Shown: piece by piece, positions 47,696-57,800 of the stretch | Layout of the letters: each line of letters begins with the position of its first letter | Numbering within the stretch: position 1 is the stretch's first letter | Assembly (NCBI GenBank): GCA_938050045.1 | Contig: CALLJS010000013.1 | Coordinates: 143,820 to 207,819, forward strand | Direction: 5' to 3' | Length of the DNA stretch: 64,000 nucleotides | DNA from: an uncultured Sphingomonadaceae bacterium | GTDB taxonomy: Bacteria; Pseudomonadota; Alphaproteobacteria; Sphingomonadales; Sphingomonadaceae | Notes under the pieces: generated by a model | Database searches by the model: none | What the model was told of the DNA's origin: nothing | What the model saw: the letters and a program-made list of their open reading frames with translations, nothing else | Program-made: the position numbers and the translations under genes

Positions 47696-49831
47696 TTAAT
47701 CCAATTTCAAATATTTTTGTTTTTTAATAAAAATATTCTCAAATTCTGAAACTTTCATAGGTTGTCCCATCAAAAACCCTTGGATTGAATCAACGCCGGC
47801 TGCTCTAAGCAAATCATATTGATTTTGCGTTTCAACGCCCTCTGCCACCACGCGCATAGAAAATGCGTGGGCAAGATGAGTGATGGTGCTGATAATTGCT
47901 CTGTCTGATGCTGACGCTTCAATGCGCGATATAAATGCTCTGTCAATTTTGAGACAGGTGGCAGGCAGATCGCGCAGATATTGCAAAGAGGAATAGCCCG
48001 TTCCAAAATCATCGATTGCAATTCCAACACCCAAATCTCTTATATCGCTCAATATTTGCAATATCCCATTATTTTGGTCGAGTAATAATTCTTCAGTAAT
48101 TTCAATTGTTAATTTGCTAGGATCAATGGCATATTTTTCGGTCAGACTTTTTATAATCTCATACACATCACAATTGTTAAATTGCCGAGGTGAGATATTC
48201 ACGGCTATTGTAGGGGGCTCAATATTCATAGCAGACATTTTTTTAATTTGTTTGCAAGCGGCCTCGATAACATAAAGCCCGATAGCATCAATGAGTCCGC
48301 AATCATTGGCGACCCCTAAGAAATCAATAGGAAGCAAATAACCATGTTTTGGATGATTCCAACGCACCAAAGCCTCCCCCCCTACAAATTTACCATCACT
48401 CGCATTTACAATGGGTTGATATTCAAGAATGAACTCATCTTCGGTCAACGCTTTGCGTAATTCAATCTCTAACGTTGCATTGGCTTGTGCAATATTATTC
48501 AATTCGGGTGAGAAAAAACAGGTTCTATTGCGGCCATTAGCTTTTGCATCATACATGGCCAAATCAGCAAGGCGCAGCAATTCATCTGGATCATTGGCAT
48601 CGGTTGGAATAAGCGCAATACCGATACTTGCCCCAACAACCTGAGATATGCCAGCGATAGAATAAGGTTCATTAATGTTTCGAATAAGGGCTTTACAGCG
48701 GCTATTCACTTGCTCAACCGACTGTACATTGCGCAATATTACGGCAAATTCATCACCACCAATACGCGCAGCAAAATCATCGGGCTGCAATATATTGCTG
48801 ATGCGCTCTGCCACTTCGCGCAGTAAAATATCGCCAGTCTGATGGCCCTTAGTATCATTGACTATTTTGAATCGATCTAAATCGAGCAATAATAAAGCTG
48901 CGGTTTCATCTACATTTTTGCATTCTTCGACCGTAGACTGGATGCGTTCTGCTAATAAAGCACGGTTGGGCAATCCTGTTAAAATATCATGCAAAGCAAG
49001 ATGCGCTCTATGCTGTTCGGCATATTTGCGTGCAGTAATATCTACCCCAGTGGATAAAACCCCTATTGTTTCGCCTTCTTTGTTTAACAATGGCGCTTTG
49101 TTGCAATGGAATATCATTTCAATATTATCGCTATGAAATGTTTCTTCGAAATGGGGGATTGCTTGAGATGTTTTTAATATAATTTGGTCACGGCGTTCAT
49201 TGCGAATAGCCGTATCATCTGCAAAAAATTCATTGATGTCACGGCCGATAAAATTTTCTTGTTCATCGCCAAGCATTGCGGCCTGATAATTATTCATAAA
49301 CAATATTTTATTATCGATACCCGTGGCGCAGATGATGATCGGGATACTATCGATGACTTGTTCTAATATGCTCGTGCCTTGACTATTATCATTCGAACGA
49401 TTGCGCACACTAGCTTGTTGATTGAGCGTCTGATAGGAAAGTTCATTCTTTCTGCGATATTGTGCCAATAATGTTTTGGCTCTTTGGCTAAATTCGGTAT
49501 GTGATACAGGGCTTTGCAGAAAATCGGTCGCACCAGCGTCTAGGGCGGCTAATCGATATTCTCTATCTTGATGCGCGGTTATCATGATAGCAGGAATATC
49601 GCTATCAATGGCTTTCGCTCTTATTATACGGACAAAGTCAGCCCCGTTAATTTCGGGCATTCGATAATCAATTATCAGCAAATCGGCATGATTTTCATCA
49701 AGCCATAATAAGGCTTCCGACGGATTGTCGAAGCATGTGGCTATATAATCTGGGCCCATCATTTTAACGAATTGCTCGTAAATTCGAAGATTGGTGGATC
49801 GATCGTCAACTATAAGAATGCGCTCTTGCAT
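47696..49831 (-). CDS. Response regulator with REC-PAS-GGDEF-EAL domains
   Basis: This 711-residue protein has a receiver (residues 4-125, phosphoacceptor D55 in LLIIDYRMPEING), a PAS domain (about 152-268), an intact GGDEF (RIGGDEFAVIL, 358-362) and an EAL domain (GGEALVRWNHP, 486-488; IDDFGTGYSS; VAEGVET). Both catalytic sites look functional, so it may make or break cyclic-di-GMP. The inhibitory RxxD site before GGDEF reads QPDD, so product inhibition is probably absent. The receiver has SP where KP is usual. It lies 7 bp upstream of the RpfC-like kinase, its likely phosphodonor. I start at the ATG at 49831. Confidence 0.9.
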   Translation of the reverse strand: MQERILIVDDRSTNLRIYEQFVKMMGPDYIATCFDNPSEALLWLDENHADLLIIDYRMPEINGADFVRIIRAKAIDSDIPAIMITAHQDREYRLAALDAGATDFLQSPVSHTEFSQRAKTLLAQYRRKNELSYQTLNQQASVRNRSNDNSQGTSILEQVIDSIPIIICATGIDNKILFMNNYQAAMLGDEQENFIGRDINEFFADDTAIRNERRDQIILKTSQAIPHFEETFHSDNIEMIFHCNKAPLLNKEGETIGVLSTGVDITARKYAEQHRAHLALHDILTGLPNRALLAERIQSTVEECKNVDETAALLLLDLDRFKIVNDTKGHQTGDILLREVAERISNILQPDDFAARIGGDEFAVILRNVQSVEQVNSRCKALIRNINEPYSIAGISQVVGASIGIALIPTDANDPDELLRLADLAMYDAKANGRNRTCFFSPELNNIAQANATLEIELRKALTEDEFILEYQPIVNASDGKFVGGEALVRWNHPKHGYLLPIDFLGVANDCGLIDAIGLYVIEAACKQIKKMSAMNIEPPTIAVNISPRQFNNCDVYEIIKSLTEKYAIDPSKLTIEITEELLLDQNNGILQILSDIRDLGVGIAIDDFGTGYSSLQYLRDLPATCLKIDRAFISRIEASASDRAIISTITHLAHAFSMRVVAEGVETQNQYDLLRAAGVDSIQGFLMGQPMKVSEFENIFIKKQKYLKLD

Positions 49832-49982
49832 AAAAACTCTATAGGAATACAAAGTCAATGAATGGTTAATTTTTGATTCATTTTATTCTTTTTGGAATTA
49901 TTTTTATGCCTAAATTTTGTTTGTGAGTTGAAAACTCTATCCGCTAAGCGTAAAATCATAATAATAGAGCAAAATCATAGCT

Positions 49983-50942
49983 ATGATTAATAATGAAGAG
50001 AAAAAATCGATGCATTATGAACAACAATATCTTGATTTAATGCAGCATATTTGGACTTTTGGGGCGATCAAAGAAGATCGAACAGGTGTTGGTACTAAAT
50101 CTATTTTCGGGGCTACATTGCGCTTTTCACTGGACAATGATGCTATCCCTCTATTGACCACCAAAAGAGTGTTTTGGAAAACAGCCGCAAAAGAAATGCT
50201 GTGGTTTTTAACTGGTAAAACAAATATTAGAGACCTGTTATTGGTCAATGTCCGAATATGGAGCGATTGGCCATTGGCGCATTACCGAAAAACCACGGGC
50301 AGCGATATTGCGCAAAAGGATTTTGAAAATAAAATTATCGACGATGAGGAATTTGCTCTAAAATGGGGTGATTTAGGGCCTGTTTATGGTGCGCAATGGG
50401 TTAATTGGCCTCGTTATGAGATGCTAAACGAAGGCGATGCTGATCCAATTTATAAGAAAAGGGAACAAGGGGTAGATCAGGTCAGTCTTTTAATCGACTC
50501 TTTGCAAAAATCTCCCAGCTCGCGCCGGCATATTATAGAAGGGTGGAATGTAGCAGAATTAGACCAAATGGCGTTGCCGCCGTGCCATAAAACATATCAA
50601 TTTTATGTTGCCGATGGGAAATTAAGCGGTTTGCTCTATCAAAGATCCTGCGATTTGGGTCTTGGTTTTGCCTTCAATATATTTTCTGCATCTTTATTGA
50701 TTAAAATGATTGCGCAGCAATGCGGCTTAGAATCGGGCGAATTAATTTGGAACGGCGGTGACGTGCATCTTTATCTCAACCATGAAGCCTTGGTCGAAGA
50801 GCAGTTAAGTCGGGTACCTTCGGGCAATCCAAAGCTAAAGATAATCGGTAAACCAGATTCTATTTTTGATTATTCACTAGAGAATTTTGTGGTAGAAGAG
50901 TATCAACCACAAAAACATATTTCAGCCCCTGTTGCAGTTTAA
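49983..50942 (+). CDS. thyA: Thymidylate synthase
   Basis: ThyA converts dUMP to dTMP with methylene-tetrahydrofolate. C201 in LPPCHKTYQFYV is the nucleophile; RTGVGTKSIFGATLRF, SSRRHIIEGWNVAELD and QRSCDLGLGFAFNI are all present. With 319 residues it is longer than the 264-residue E. coli form, through an insertion at about residues 95-120 (SDIAQKDFENKIIDDEEFA). The ATG at 50010 has a better GAAGAG site and may be the true start, giving 310 residues. Confidence 0.93.
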   Translation: MINNEEKKSMHYEQQYLDLMQHIWTFGAIKEDRTGVGTKSIFGATLRFSLDNDAIPLLTTKRVFWKTAAKEMLWFLTGKTNIRDLLLVNVRIWSDWPLAHYRKTTGSDIAQKDFENKIIDDEEFALKWGDLGPVYGAQWVNWPRYEMLNEGDADPIYKKREQGVDQVSLLIDSLQKSPSSRRHIIEGWNVAELDQMALPPCHKTYQFYVADGKLSGLLYQRSCDLGLGFAFNIFSASLLIKMIAQQCGLESGELIWNGGDVHLYLNHEALVEEQLSRVPSGNPKLKIIGKPDSIFDYSLENFVVEEYQPQKHISAPVAV

Positions 50943-51168
50943 TTTATTTTATCAAATATTTATTTTTATAATCAATATTTATTCTAATCGGTTAAAAATA
51001 GGGAAGGGATGTTGACCAAATATTGGCATTGTAATATAGTAACAAAATTCTGAAATTAAATAAATATGATTGATTCGACCGAGCGTGTCAGAAAAATAAG
51101 CTTTTCAACAGATATTATATTTAGTTTGATCAGGACAGAATTTTGAATCATATTTTGGGAGAGATAGG

Positions 51169-52470
51169 TTGAAAAAGCAGAATAAACAGAATTTGCCGAG
51201 ATTACATCTGCACATCCCTGAACCCCAATTTCGCCCAGGCGATACCGCAGATTTTTCTAATCTTGAGATTGAAGATGTCGGCGTCACGGGCAGACCCGAA
51301 GAAACTATAGCACCCATTGACATGCAACATATGGCCACTGGACTCATTCGTGTATTGGATATGGAAGGCAAAGCTAGCGGCCCGTGGGATCCCAAATTAT
51401 CAACCGATATTAAGCTAAAAATGCTGCGTCATATTATGAAAGTGCGCAGCTTTGATGACCGTATGTTTCGCGCGCAACGCCAAGGAAAAACTAGCTTTTA
51501 TATGAAATGTACGGGCGAAGAGGCTACTTCAATCGCACCTGCTATGGCGCTTGCGGCTGATGATATGGTTTTTCCAAGTTACCGTCAGCAGGGTATATTA
51601 TTGGTGCGCGGCTATCCGATGCTTGATATGATGAATCAAATTTATTCCAACCGAGAAGATTCGCTGAAAGGCCGTCAACTGCCGATCATGTATTCATCTT
51701 CTGACCATTCATTTTTCACTATTTCTGGCAATTTGACAACCCAATATCCACAGGCCGTTGGATGGGCTATGGCATCAGCCGCCAAACAAGATTCGCGCAT
51801 TGCCGCCACATGGTGCGGAGAAGGTTCTACGGCAGAAGGTGATTTTCACAGCGCCATGACATTTGCTACCGTCTATAATGCGCCTGTCATCTTTAATATT
51901 GTTAATAATCAATGGGCTATTTCATCTTTTAGCGGTATAGCTGGCGGCGAACGCGCTACATTTGCCGCCAGAGGCCTAGGTTATGGCATCGCAAGCATCA
52001 GAGTCGATGGCAATGACCCTCTGGCGGTTTATGCCGCAACCGAATGGGCGGCTCATCGGGCGCGTACCAATAATGGGCCGACTTTGATCGAGCATTTCAC
52101 CTATCGCGCAGAAGGGCACAGCACATCGGATGATCCTTCTTCTTATCGGGCCGCAGAGGAATATGCGAAATGGCCATTGGGCGATCCGTTGGAGCGGCTT
52201 AAGGCGCATCTCATTGGCGAAGCTACATGGGATGAAGATAGGCATGTTGCGCTCAAAAAAGCTTTGGATGACGAGGTTAAAACCACGCAAAAATTAGCCG
52301 AGAAAAATGGTATATTGGGGCATGGCATGCATCAAGAATTTGAAACTATGTTCGAGGATGTTTTTGAAGAAATGCCATGGCATTTACAAGAACAAATGGA
52401 TATGTCCTTGGCCGAAAAAATATCAAAATTCTCTACTAAAAACAAAGAGAAAATGGAGAGAGGGTCATGA
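51169..52470 (+). CDS. bkdA1: Branched-chain 2-oxoacid dehydrogenase E1 alpha subunit
   Basis: With the beta subunit this thiamine-diphosphate enzyme decarboxylates the 2-oxoacids of valine, leucine and isoleucine. The 433-residue protein has FPSYRQQGILLVRG, GEGSTAEGDFHSAMTF, and NNQWAISSFSGIAGGER. The N-terminus LPRLHLHIPEPQFRPGDTADFS is characteristic of the BCKDH group and is reached only if translation starts at the TTG at 51169, which has GGAGAG just before it. The next ATG would remove that segment. It overlaps the beta gene by ATGA. Confidence 0.92.
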   Translation: MKKQNKQNLPRLHLHIPEPQFRPGDTADFSNLEIEDVGVTGRPEETIAPIDMQHMATGLIRVLDMEGKASGPWDPKLSTDIKLKMLRHIMKVRSFDDRMFRAQRQGKTSFYMKCTGEEATSIAPAMALAADDMVFPSYRQQGILLVRGYPMLDMMNQIYSNREDSLKGRQLPIMYSSSDHSFFTISGNLTTQYPQAVGWAMASAAKQDSRIAATWCGEGSTAEGDFHSAMTFATVYNAPVIFNIVNNQWAISSFSGIAGGERATFAARGLGYGIASIRVDGNDPLAVYAATEWAAHRARTNNGPTLIEHFTYRAEGHSTSDDPSSYRAAEEYAKWPLGDPLERLKAHLIGEATWDEDRHVALKKALDDEVKTTQKLAEKNGILGHGMHQEFETMFEDVFEEMPWHLQEQMDMSLAEKISKFSTKNKEKMERGS

Positions 52471-53504
52471 GTGATATGCCCGATTCCCCTGTTAAAACAA
52501 TGAATATGATCGAAGCTATCAACAGCGCTTTGGATATTATGCTAGAGCGCGATGATGATGTGGTCATCTTGGGCGAAGATGTTGGTTATTTTGGCGGTGT
52601 GTTCAGAGCTACAGCGCATTTACAGGAAAAATATGGTAAACGGCGCGTGTTTGATACCCCCATTTCCGAAAATGGTATTTTGGGGGCCGCCGTTGGTATG
52701 GGGGCCTATGGTTTGCGTCCTGTGCCAGAGATACAATTTGCCGATTATATCTATCCTGGTTTGGATCAAATCGTCAGCGAAGCGGCCAGATTGCGCTATC
52801 GATCTGCGGGCGACTTTATAGCGCCTATGACGATTAGAACGCCCTTTGGCGGCGGCATATTTGGGGGGCAAACCCACAGCCAATCGCCCGAGAGCCTTTT
52901 TACGCATATGTCTGGTGTCAAAACCATCATTCCCGCAACGCCTTATGATGCCAAAGGATTATTGATTAGTGCGATTGAAGATAATGATCCTATCATATTT
53001 TTTGAACCAAAGCGCATTTATAATGGGCCATTTACAGGATATTATGATCGGCCCGTGGAGCCATGGAGCAAGCATAGTGCGGCGCAAGTACCAGAGGGTT
53101 ATTATAAAATCCCGCTGGGTAAAGCTGATGTGGTGCAAGAGGGCGAGGGGCTGACCATTATCACCTATGGGACTATGGTGCATGTTGCTAGCGCGGTGGT
53201 GGAAGAACAGGGTATCGACGCTGATGTTATTGACCTTCGCACATTATTGCCGCTCGATATTGAAACAATAGAAGAATCTGTGAAAAAAACAGGCCGTTGT
53301 TTGATCGTTCACGAAGCAACGCGAACCAGCGGCTTTGGTGCAGAATTAGCCGCATTAGTAGCCGAGCGATGTTTTTATCATTTAGAAGCTCCGATTGAGC
53401 GCGTTACAGGGTTTGATACGCCCTATCCGCATAGCCTTGAATGGGCCTATTTCCCGGGGCCAGTAAGGCTGACCACTGCAATAGAAAAAATCATGAAGGA
53501 TTGA
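52467..53504 (+). CDS. bkdA2: Branched-chain 2-oxoacid dehydrogenase E1 beta subunit
   Basis: This is the partner of the preceding E1 alpha subunit. The 345-residue transketolase-type protein has VVILGEDVGYFGGVFRAT, DTPISENGILGAAVGMGAYG, VPEIQFADYIYPG and FFEPKRIYNG. The C-terminal half carries the transketolase C domain (VIDLRTLLPLDIETIEESV). The sequence is closer to BCKDH than to pyruvate dehydrogenase beta. Start and stop overlap or nearly touch its neighbours, so the three bkd genes form one transcript. Confidence 0.94.
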   Translation: MSDMPDSPVKTMNMIEAINSALDIMLERDDDVVILGEDVGYFGGVFRATAHLQEKYGKRRVFDTPISENGILGAAVGMGAYGLRPVPEIQFADYIYPGLDQIVSEAARLRYRSAGDFIAPMTIRTPFGGGIFGGQTHSQSPESLFTHMSGVKTIIPATPYDAKGLLISAIEDNDPIIFFEPKRIYNGPFTGYYDRPVEPWSKHSAAQVPEGYYKIPLGKADVVQEGEGLTIITYGTMVHVASAVVEEQGIDADVIDLRTLLPLDIETIEESVKKTGRCLIVHEATRTSGFGAELAALVAERCFYHLEAPIERVTGFDTPYPHSLEWAYFPGPVRLTTAIEKIMKD

Positions 53505-53508
53505 TCTG

Positions 53509-54831
53509 ATGGCAAAATATATATTTACATTGCCCGATATTGGCGAAGGCATTGCAGAGGCAGAGATTGTACAATGGCATATCGCTCTGGGGGATATGAT
53601 TGAGGAAGATCAACCCGTGGCCGATATGATGACCGATAAGGCCACAGTTGAGATGGAATCGCCCGTTTCAGGTAAAATTATCGCAGTGGCTGGGGAAGAG
53701 GGCGATGTCATTGCAATTGGCTCTATGTTGATTGAAATAGAAGTAGCAGAAGACGAAGCTAATATGGATAATCAATCTGATAATCAGCATAGTTCAGATA
53801 TTATAGAAGTAAATGATACATCTGGTGATGATAGCAAGGCTGATGCTATATCATCACTTGCCGATCAAAATGAAATTGTTGCGATAAATAATAGCGCGCC
53901 GAACCCAAGTGCAGCGTCGACGCATAATAGCCCGCCGAATAGTGCGAAACCAATAGAAAAACCTATCGTAGCGAGTGCCAAAATAACCGCTTCAGCGGCG
54001 GTAAGGGCGCGCGCTAAGGCACTGGGTGTTGATTTGGCAGCAGTGAAGGCTGCTGGAGCGCATGTACGCCATGCAGATCTTGATGCTTATTTGAGCTATG
54101 GTTCAGCGCAAGGTTATGGAGCGGCAGCAGAGCAGAGGGCCGATGAGACGATAAAAATTATCGGTATGCGCCGCAAAATTGCCGAAAATATGATCCTTTC
54201 TAAGCGCACTATCCCGCATTTCACCTATGTTGAAGAGATTGATGTTACCGCGTTAGAGGCGATGCGCGCCGATTTGAATGCAAACAGAGGGGATAGGCCC
54301 AAGCTAACGATATTACCGCTCTTGATAGCGGCTATTAGCAAATCTATCCCTGACTTCCCGATGATAAATTCAACTTATGATGATGAGGCAGGGCTAGTGA
54401 CCCGTCACGGCAGTATCCATATGGGTATTGCAACCCAAACGGATACGGGTTTGAAAGTCCCCGTCGTGCAGGATGCGCATAATTTGAATATCTGGCAATT
54501 ATCTAATGAAATTAAATCTTTATCAGTTGCTTCTAGGGATAATTCTATAGCTGTTGACAAATTAAAAGGCGCGACTTTGACGCTCACATCGCTTGGGCCT
54601 CTAGGCGGAATTGCTACGACACCCGTTATTAATAAGCCAGAGGTAGCTATTATAGGGCCGAATAAGATTGTGGAACGCCCTGTGATTATCAATGGTGAGG
54701 TTGAGGCGAGAAAATTGATGAATCTCTCTATCAGTTGCGATCACCGGGTGGTCGATGGCTATGATGCAGCGCGTTTTGTCCAAGCACTCAAAAAATTGCT
54801 GGAAACGCCTGTGCTTCTATTTGCGGATTAA
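53509..54831 (+). CDS. bkdB: Branched-chain 2-oxoacid dehydrogenase E2 (lipoamide acyltransferase)
   Basis: E2 transfers the acyl group from E1 to CoA through a lipoyl arm. The lipoyl domain (residues 1-80) has K44 in MTDKATVEME, a Ser/Asn-rich linker follows (about 85-155), then the E1/E3-binding domain (ITASAAVRARAKALGVDL) and the catalytic domain ending with H412 and D416 in SCDHRVVDGYDAARF. The 440-residue length is normal. The complex also needs an E3 (LpdA), which is not in this window. Confidence 0.94.
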   Translation: MAKYIFTLPDIGEGIAEAEIVQWHIALGDMIEEDQPVADMMTDKATVEMESPVSGKIIAVAGEEGDVIAIGSMLIEIEVAEDEANMDNQSDNQHSSDIIEVNDTSGDDSKADAISSLADQNEIVAINNSAPNPSAASTHNSPPNSAKPIEKPIVASAKITASAAVRARAKALGVDLAAVKAAGAHVRHADLDAYLSYGSAQGYGAAAEQRADETIKIIGMRRKIAENMILSKRTIPHFTYVEEIDVTALEAMRADLNANRGDRPKLTILPLLIAAISKSIPDFPMINSTYDDEAGLVTRHGSIHMGIATQTDTGLKVPVVQDAHNLNIWQLSNEIKSLSVASRDNSIAVDKLKGATLTLTSLGPLGGIATTPVINKPEVAIIGPNKIVERPVIINGEVEARKLMNLSISCDHRVVDGYDAARFVQALKKLLETPVLLFAD

Positions 54832-54862
54832 TAGCGCAAGCTTATCTAGAAGTTAAATTGTA

Positions 54863-57800
54863 TCAAAAACCAAGGTCAGATAGGCTATTTTGGTCAATTT
54901 TTACCTTAAAGGTCACAAATGGACCGCTGCGCGTGTAGCGCGCGTCTTCGAAATCGCTGTCCCTAAAGCCGATAATATTATAACCAAATGAGATATTGCT
55001 ATTTTTGAACGGCGATACGGTTAACACAGGCCCACCTGAAAAGGCAATATTATCCCCGCTAGTGCCGATGCGCACAGTTGCCATCCAACCAATATCGGCT
55101 ATTTTGTTAATATCGAAGCGTGCATCAACGCCCAGCACATTGCTCCAACCTTCGATGTCATCTTCGCCAAAGCGATCAAACACATAACGGGTTCCCCAAA
55201 AGAGGCTATATTCGCCGCGTTCGAAAAATTCATGCCCCGTATCAGCAATCGGCGAATAATTGACGCTCAAGCTGTTAATCAAACGACGCGAGGTCGCATC
55301 GCCGCTGATCGTAAGGGCTGCACCGCCAATAGGGCCAGCAGCGCCAGCAACAGCATTGCGAATGGAGTCATAACGAAACTCCATTTTATCCAATATGGCC
55401 CAACGGCTGTTTGAAGGACGATAAGCCCAGCTAAATTCGCTTGCTAAGGCTTCTGTTTGTGCCCCATCTTCTTGATTGGCATTAAAATAGCTCGCAGCCG
55501 CGCCAACAGCGACACCTTCGCTAATTTGACGCAGTAAAGAAGATGTAAAACCATAACGGTTGTTGGTATCGCCATTGCGATATTCGCCTTTATTTGCCCA
55601 ACTCCAACGCTTTCCTCGATAGGTCGCACCAGCAGTAACGGCAGTAAAATCTTCGGTTAAGGCGCCATTGCTGCTTAAAAATCCGCCCGATGCAACAGGT
55701 TGTGCAGGGTTGATAACATCATCTTGGTCAAAGCCATTTAAGGTCTTATTACCATCAACAGAGAAATCAACGGACCATTTTTCGCTTAAACGCAGGGATT
55801 GCGAGATGCCATAGGCGGCAAATGTACGCGGGCCGAACGCATTAATATCTTGTGCATTTCCGCTCGCAGTAATACGCGCACCAGCCCATGGCGCAATATC
55901 AAAGCCAATTCGTGCGGTCCTGCTGTCAATATTCTGACCATCGGCAATTTCATACCCCCCAACGATTTGAATGTCGGATCGGATCGAATAACGGACACCG
56001 AAACGATGGCGAGTAGGAAAATCAATATTCTCATCTTGACCACCAAGAGCAAATTCGCTCTGAGCGCTCAATTCTAATTTATCGTTCAAGAGCATTTGCG
56101 ATCCGCCCACTTTCGCCAATGTAGAGCGATTGACGCTGCCATCAGCCAGACGATCCGATGCATGAGTGACTCCAGCGCGAAGCGTTGTGCCTTTGGTTCG
56201 ATATTCTACTTCGCCAGCCGCTGCACGGCGCCGAGCATTGGTTTCAAAGAAATTTTCTTGGAACGTTAATAAGGAGAGTTGCAAATCATCGCTAATGCGC
56301 AAACGTCCCTCGGCACCAATTTTACGCGACCCGATTTCTGATGCATTTTGTTGGCCAACGCCAAAGCGCGCTGATTGCTCTCTTACATAGGCCAAAACAT
56401 CGACACTATTGCTATGATGTTCGGCTTCGACCAACCACGCGCTCGACGTTCCAGCATCATCATTTGTGTTACCCGCTTTAGCATTACCATCAGATATAGC
56501 GACTTCTGCGCGAATTTCAGTGCCAATTGTCGGTCTATAGACAATATCCAAACCACCTAGATTAGTCGTATCGCTGTCGGTTTCATCATGAATGGCGCTC
56601 GCAGCAATCTGGACTTTACCTGCTTTATCTTGCCAACGCACACGGCCACCAGCATTGGTAACGCGCTCACCAACACCCGAAACTTCATAAGTGGCGACTA
56701 TGAATTGCGGATTTAGGCTGCTGTCACGCGACAAAATAGGCTCTCGGAAAATCAAAGTAGCGTTCAAATAATCTATATCATAATCAATATTGCGCACCAA
56801 TTGACGTGTGCTTACGATTAGATTTGATCGAATACGATCGCGCGTTTCTATTTCAATGCGCTCGCTATTGGCGATAATATCACGCGCGGAGAGGGCATAG
56901 GGGCCAGAGAGGCCATTGCCTTGAATTTCCTCGCGACGAAAACGGAACGGCGTATCCGCAACAAATGCATTGGCTGAGATTTGATCGTTACGAAATTCAG
57001 CTTTCACGCCATTGAATGAGCGTTGATAACGCGCCAATTCTGGTTCATTAATGCCAGTTTCATAGTCACCAAATAAGGCATAGAATTGAGGACGCTCCAG
57101 CTTTAGATAGAGTCTGCGAACCGATGCGGCATCAAAACGCTGTTCGCTGCGATCCGCATAAATGGTATAAAAATTGCGCGGGTCAATAACGCCGCCAAAG
57201 CGGGTTTCATCTTCTTCTTTATCGCTGTCATAGGCTAGAGTTAACAACCATTTGCCCGATACACGGCCTTTGGCATAGAGCGCGACACGGCCATCGATGT
57301 TGAGATCATCCTCTTCATCGGCAAGCTCTTCTAAGCCTTCTTCAAGTTTATTAAAACCGATAGTACCCGCTGCAAAACCAACCACTGTCCAAGGACGCTC
57401 GCCCGGATCTAGCCAAGTTTCAATGCGTTGTTCGCGCGTCACTTCGCCATCGCGAAAATTGAAATTCACGCTCAATGTTCCAGATGCTGTAGTGGGGGCT
57501 AATTCGATATAGGCTAGGCCCTCGTCACCAATAACGCGCCATACAGGGGCGGCACGTTCTAGTCCTGATAATTGATTGGCTTGTTGCGCATCAACTTCAA
57601 CTGCTGCTTCATAAGGGGCAGGGACAATGAAATCACCAACGCTGCCATTTTGAATAGGGCGACCGCTGCGGTCGGTAAGGCGCACGACAATGCGCGGTCT
57701 TGTAATACCATCGGCGATTAATATAGAATCTGCTTTTATAAATTCAGCATGGACTGGCGGCGTAGAGAAATGCACTTCTCTTTCTAATGTATCAATAATA

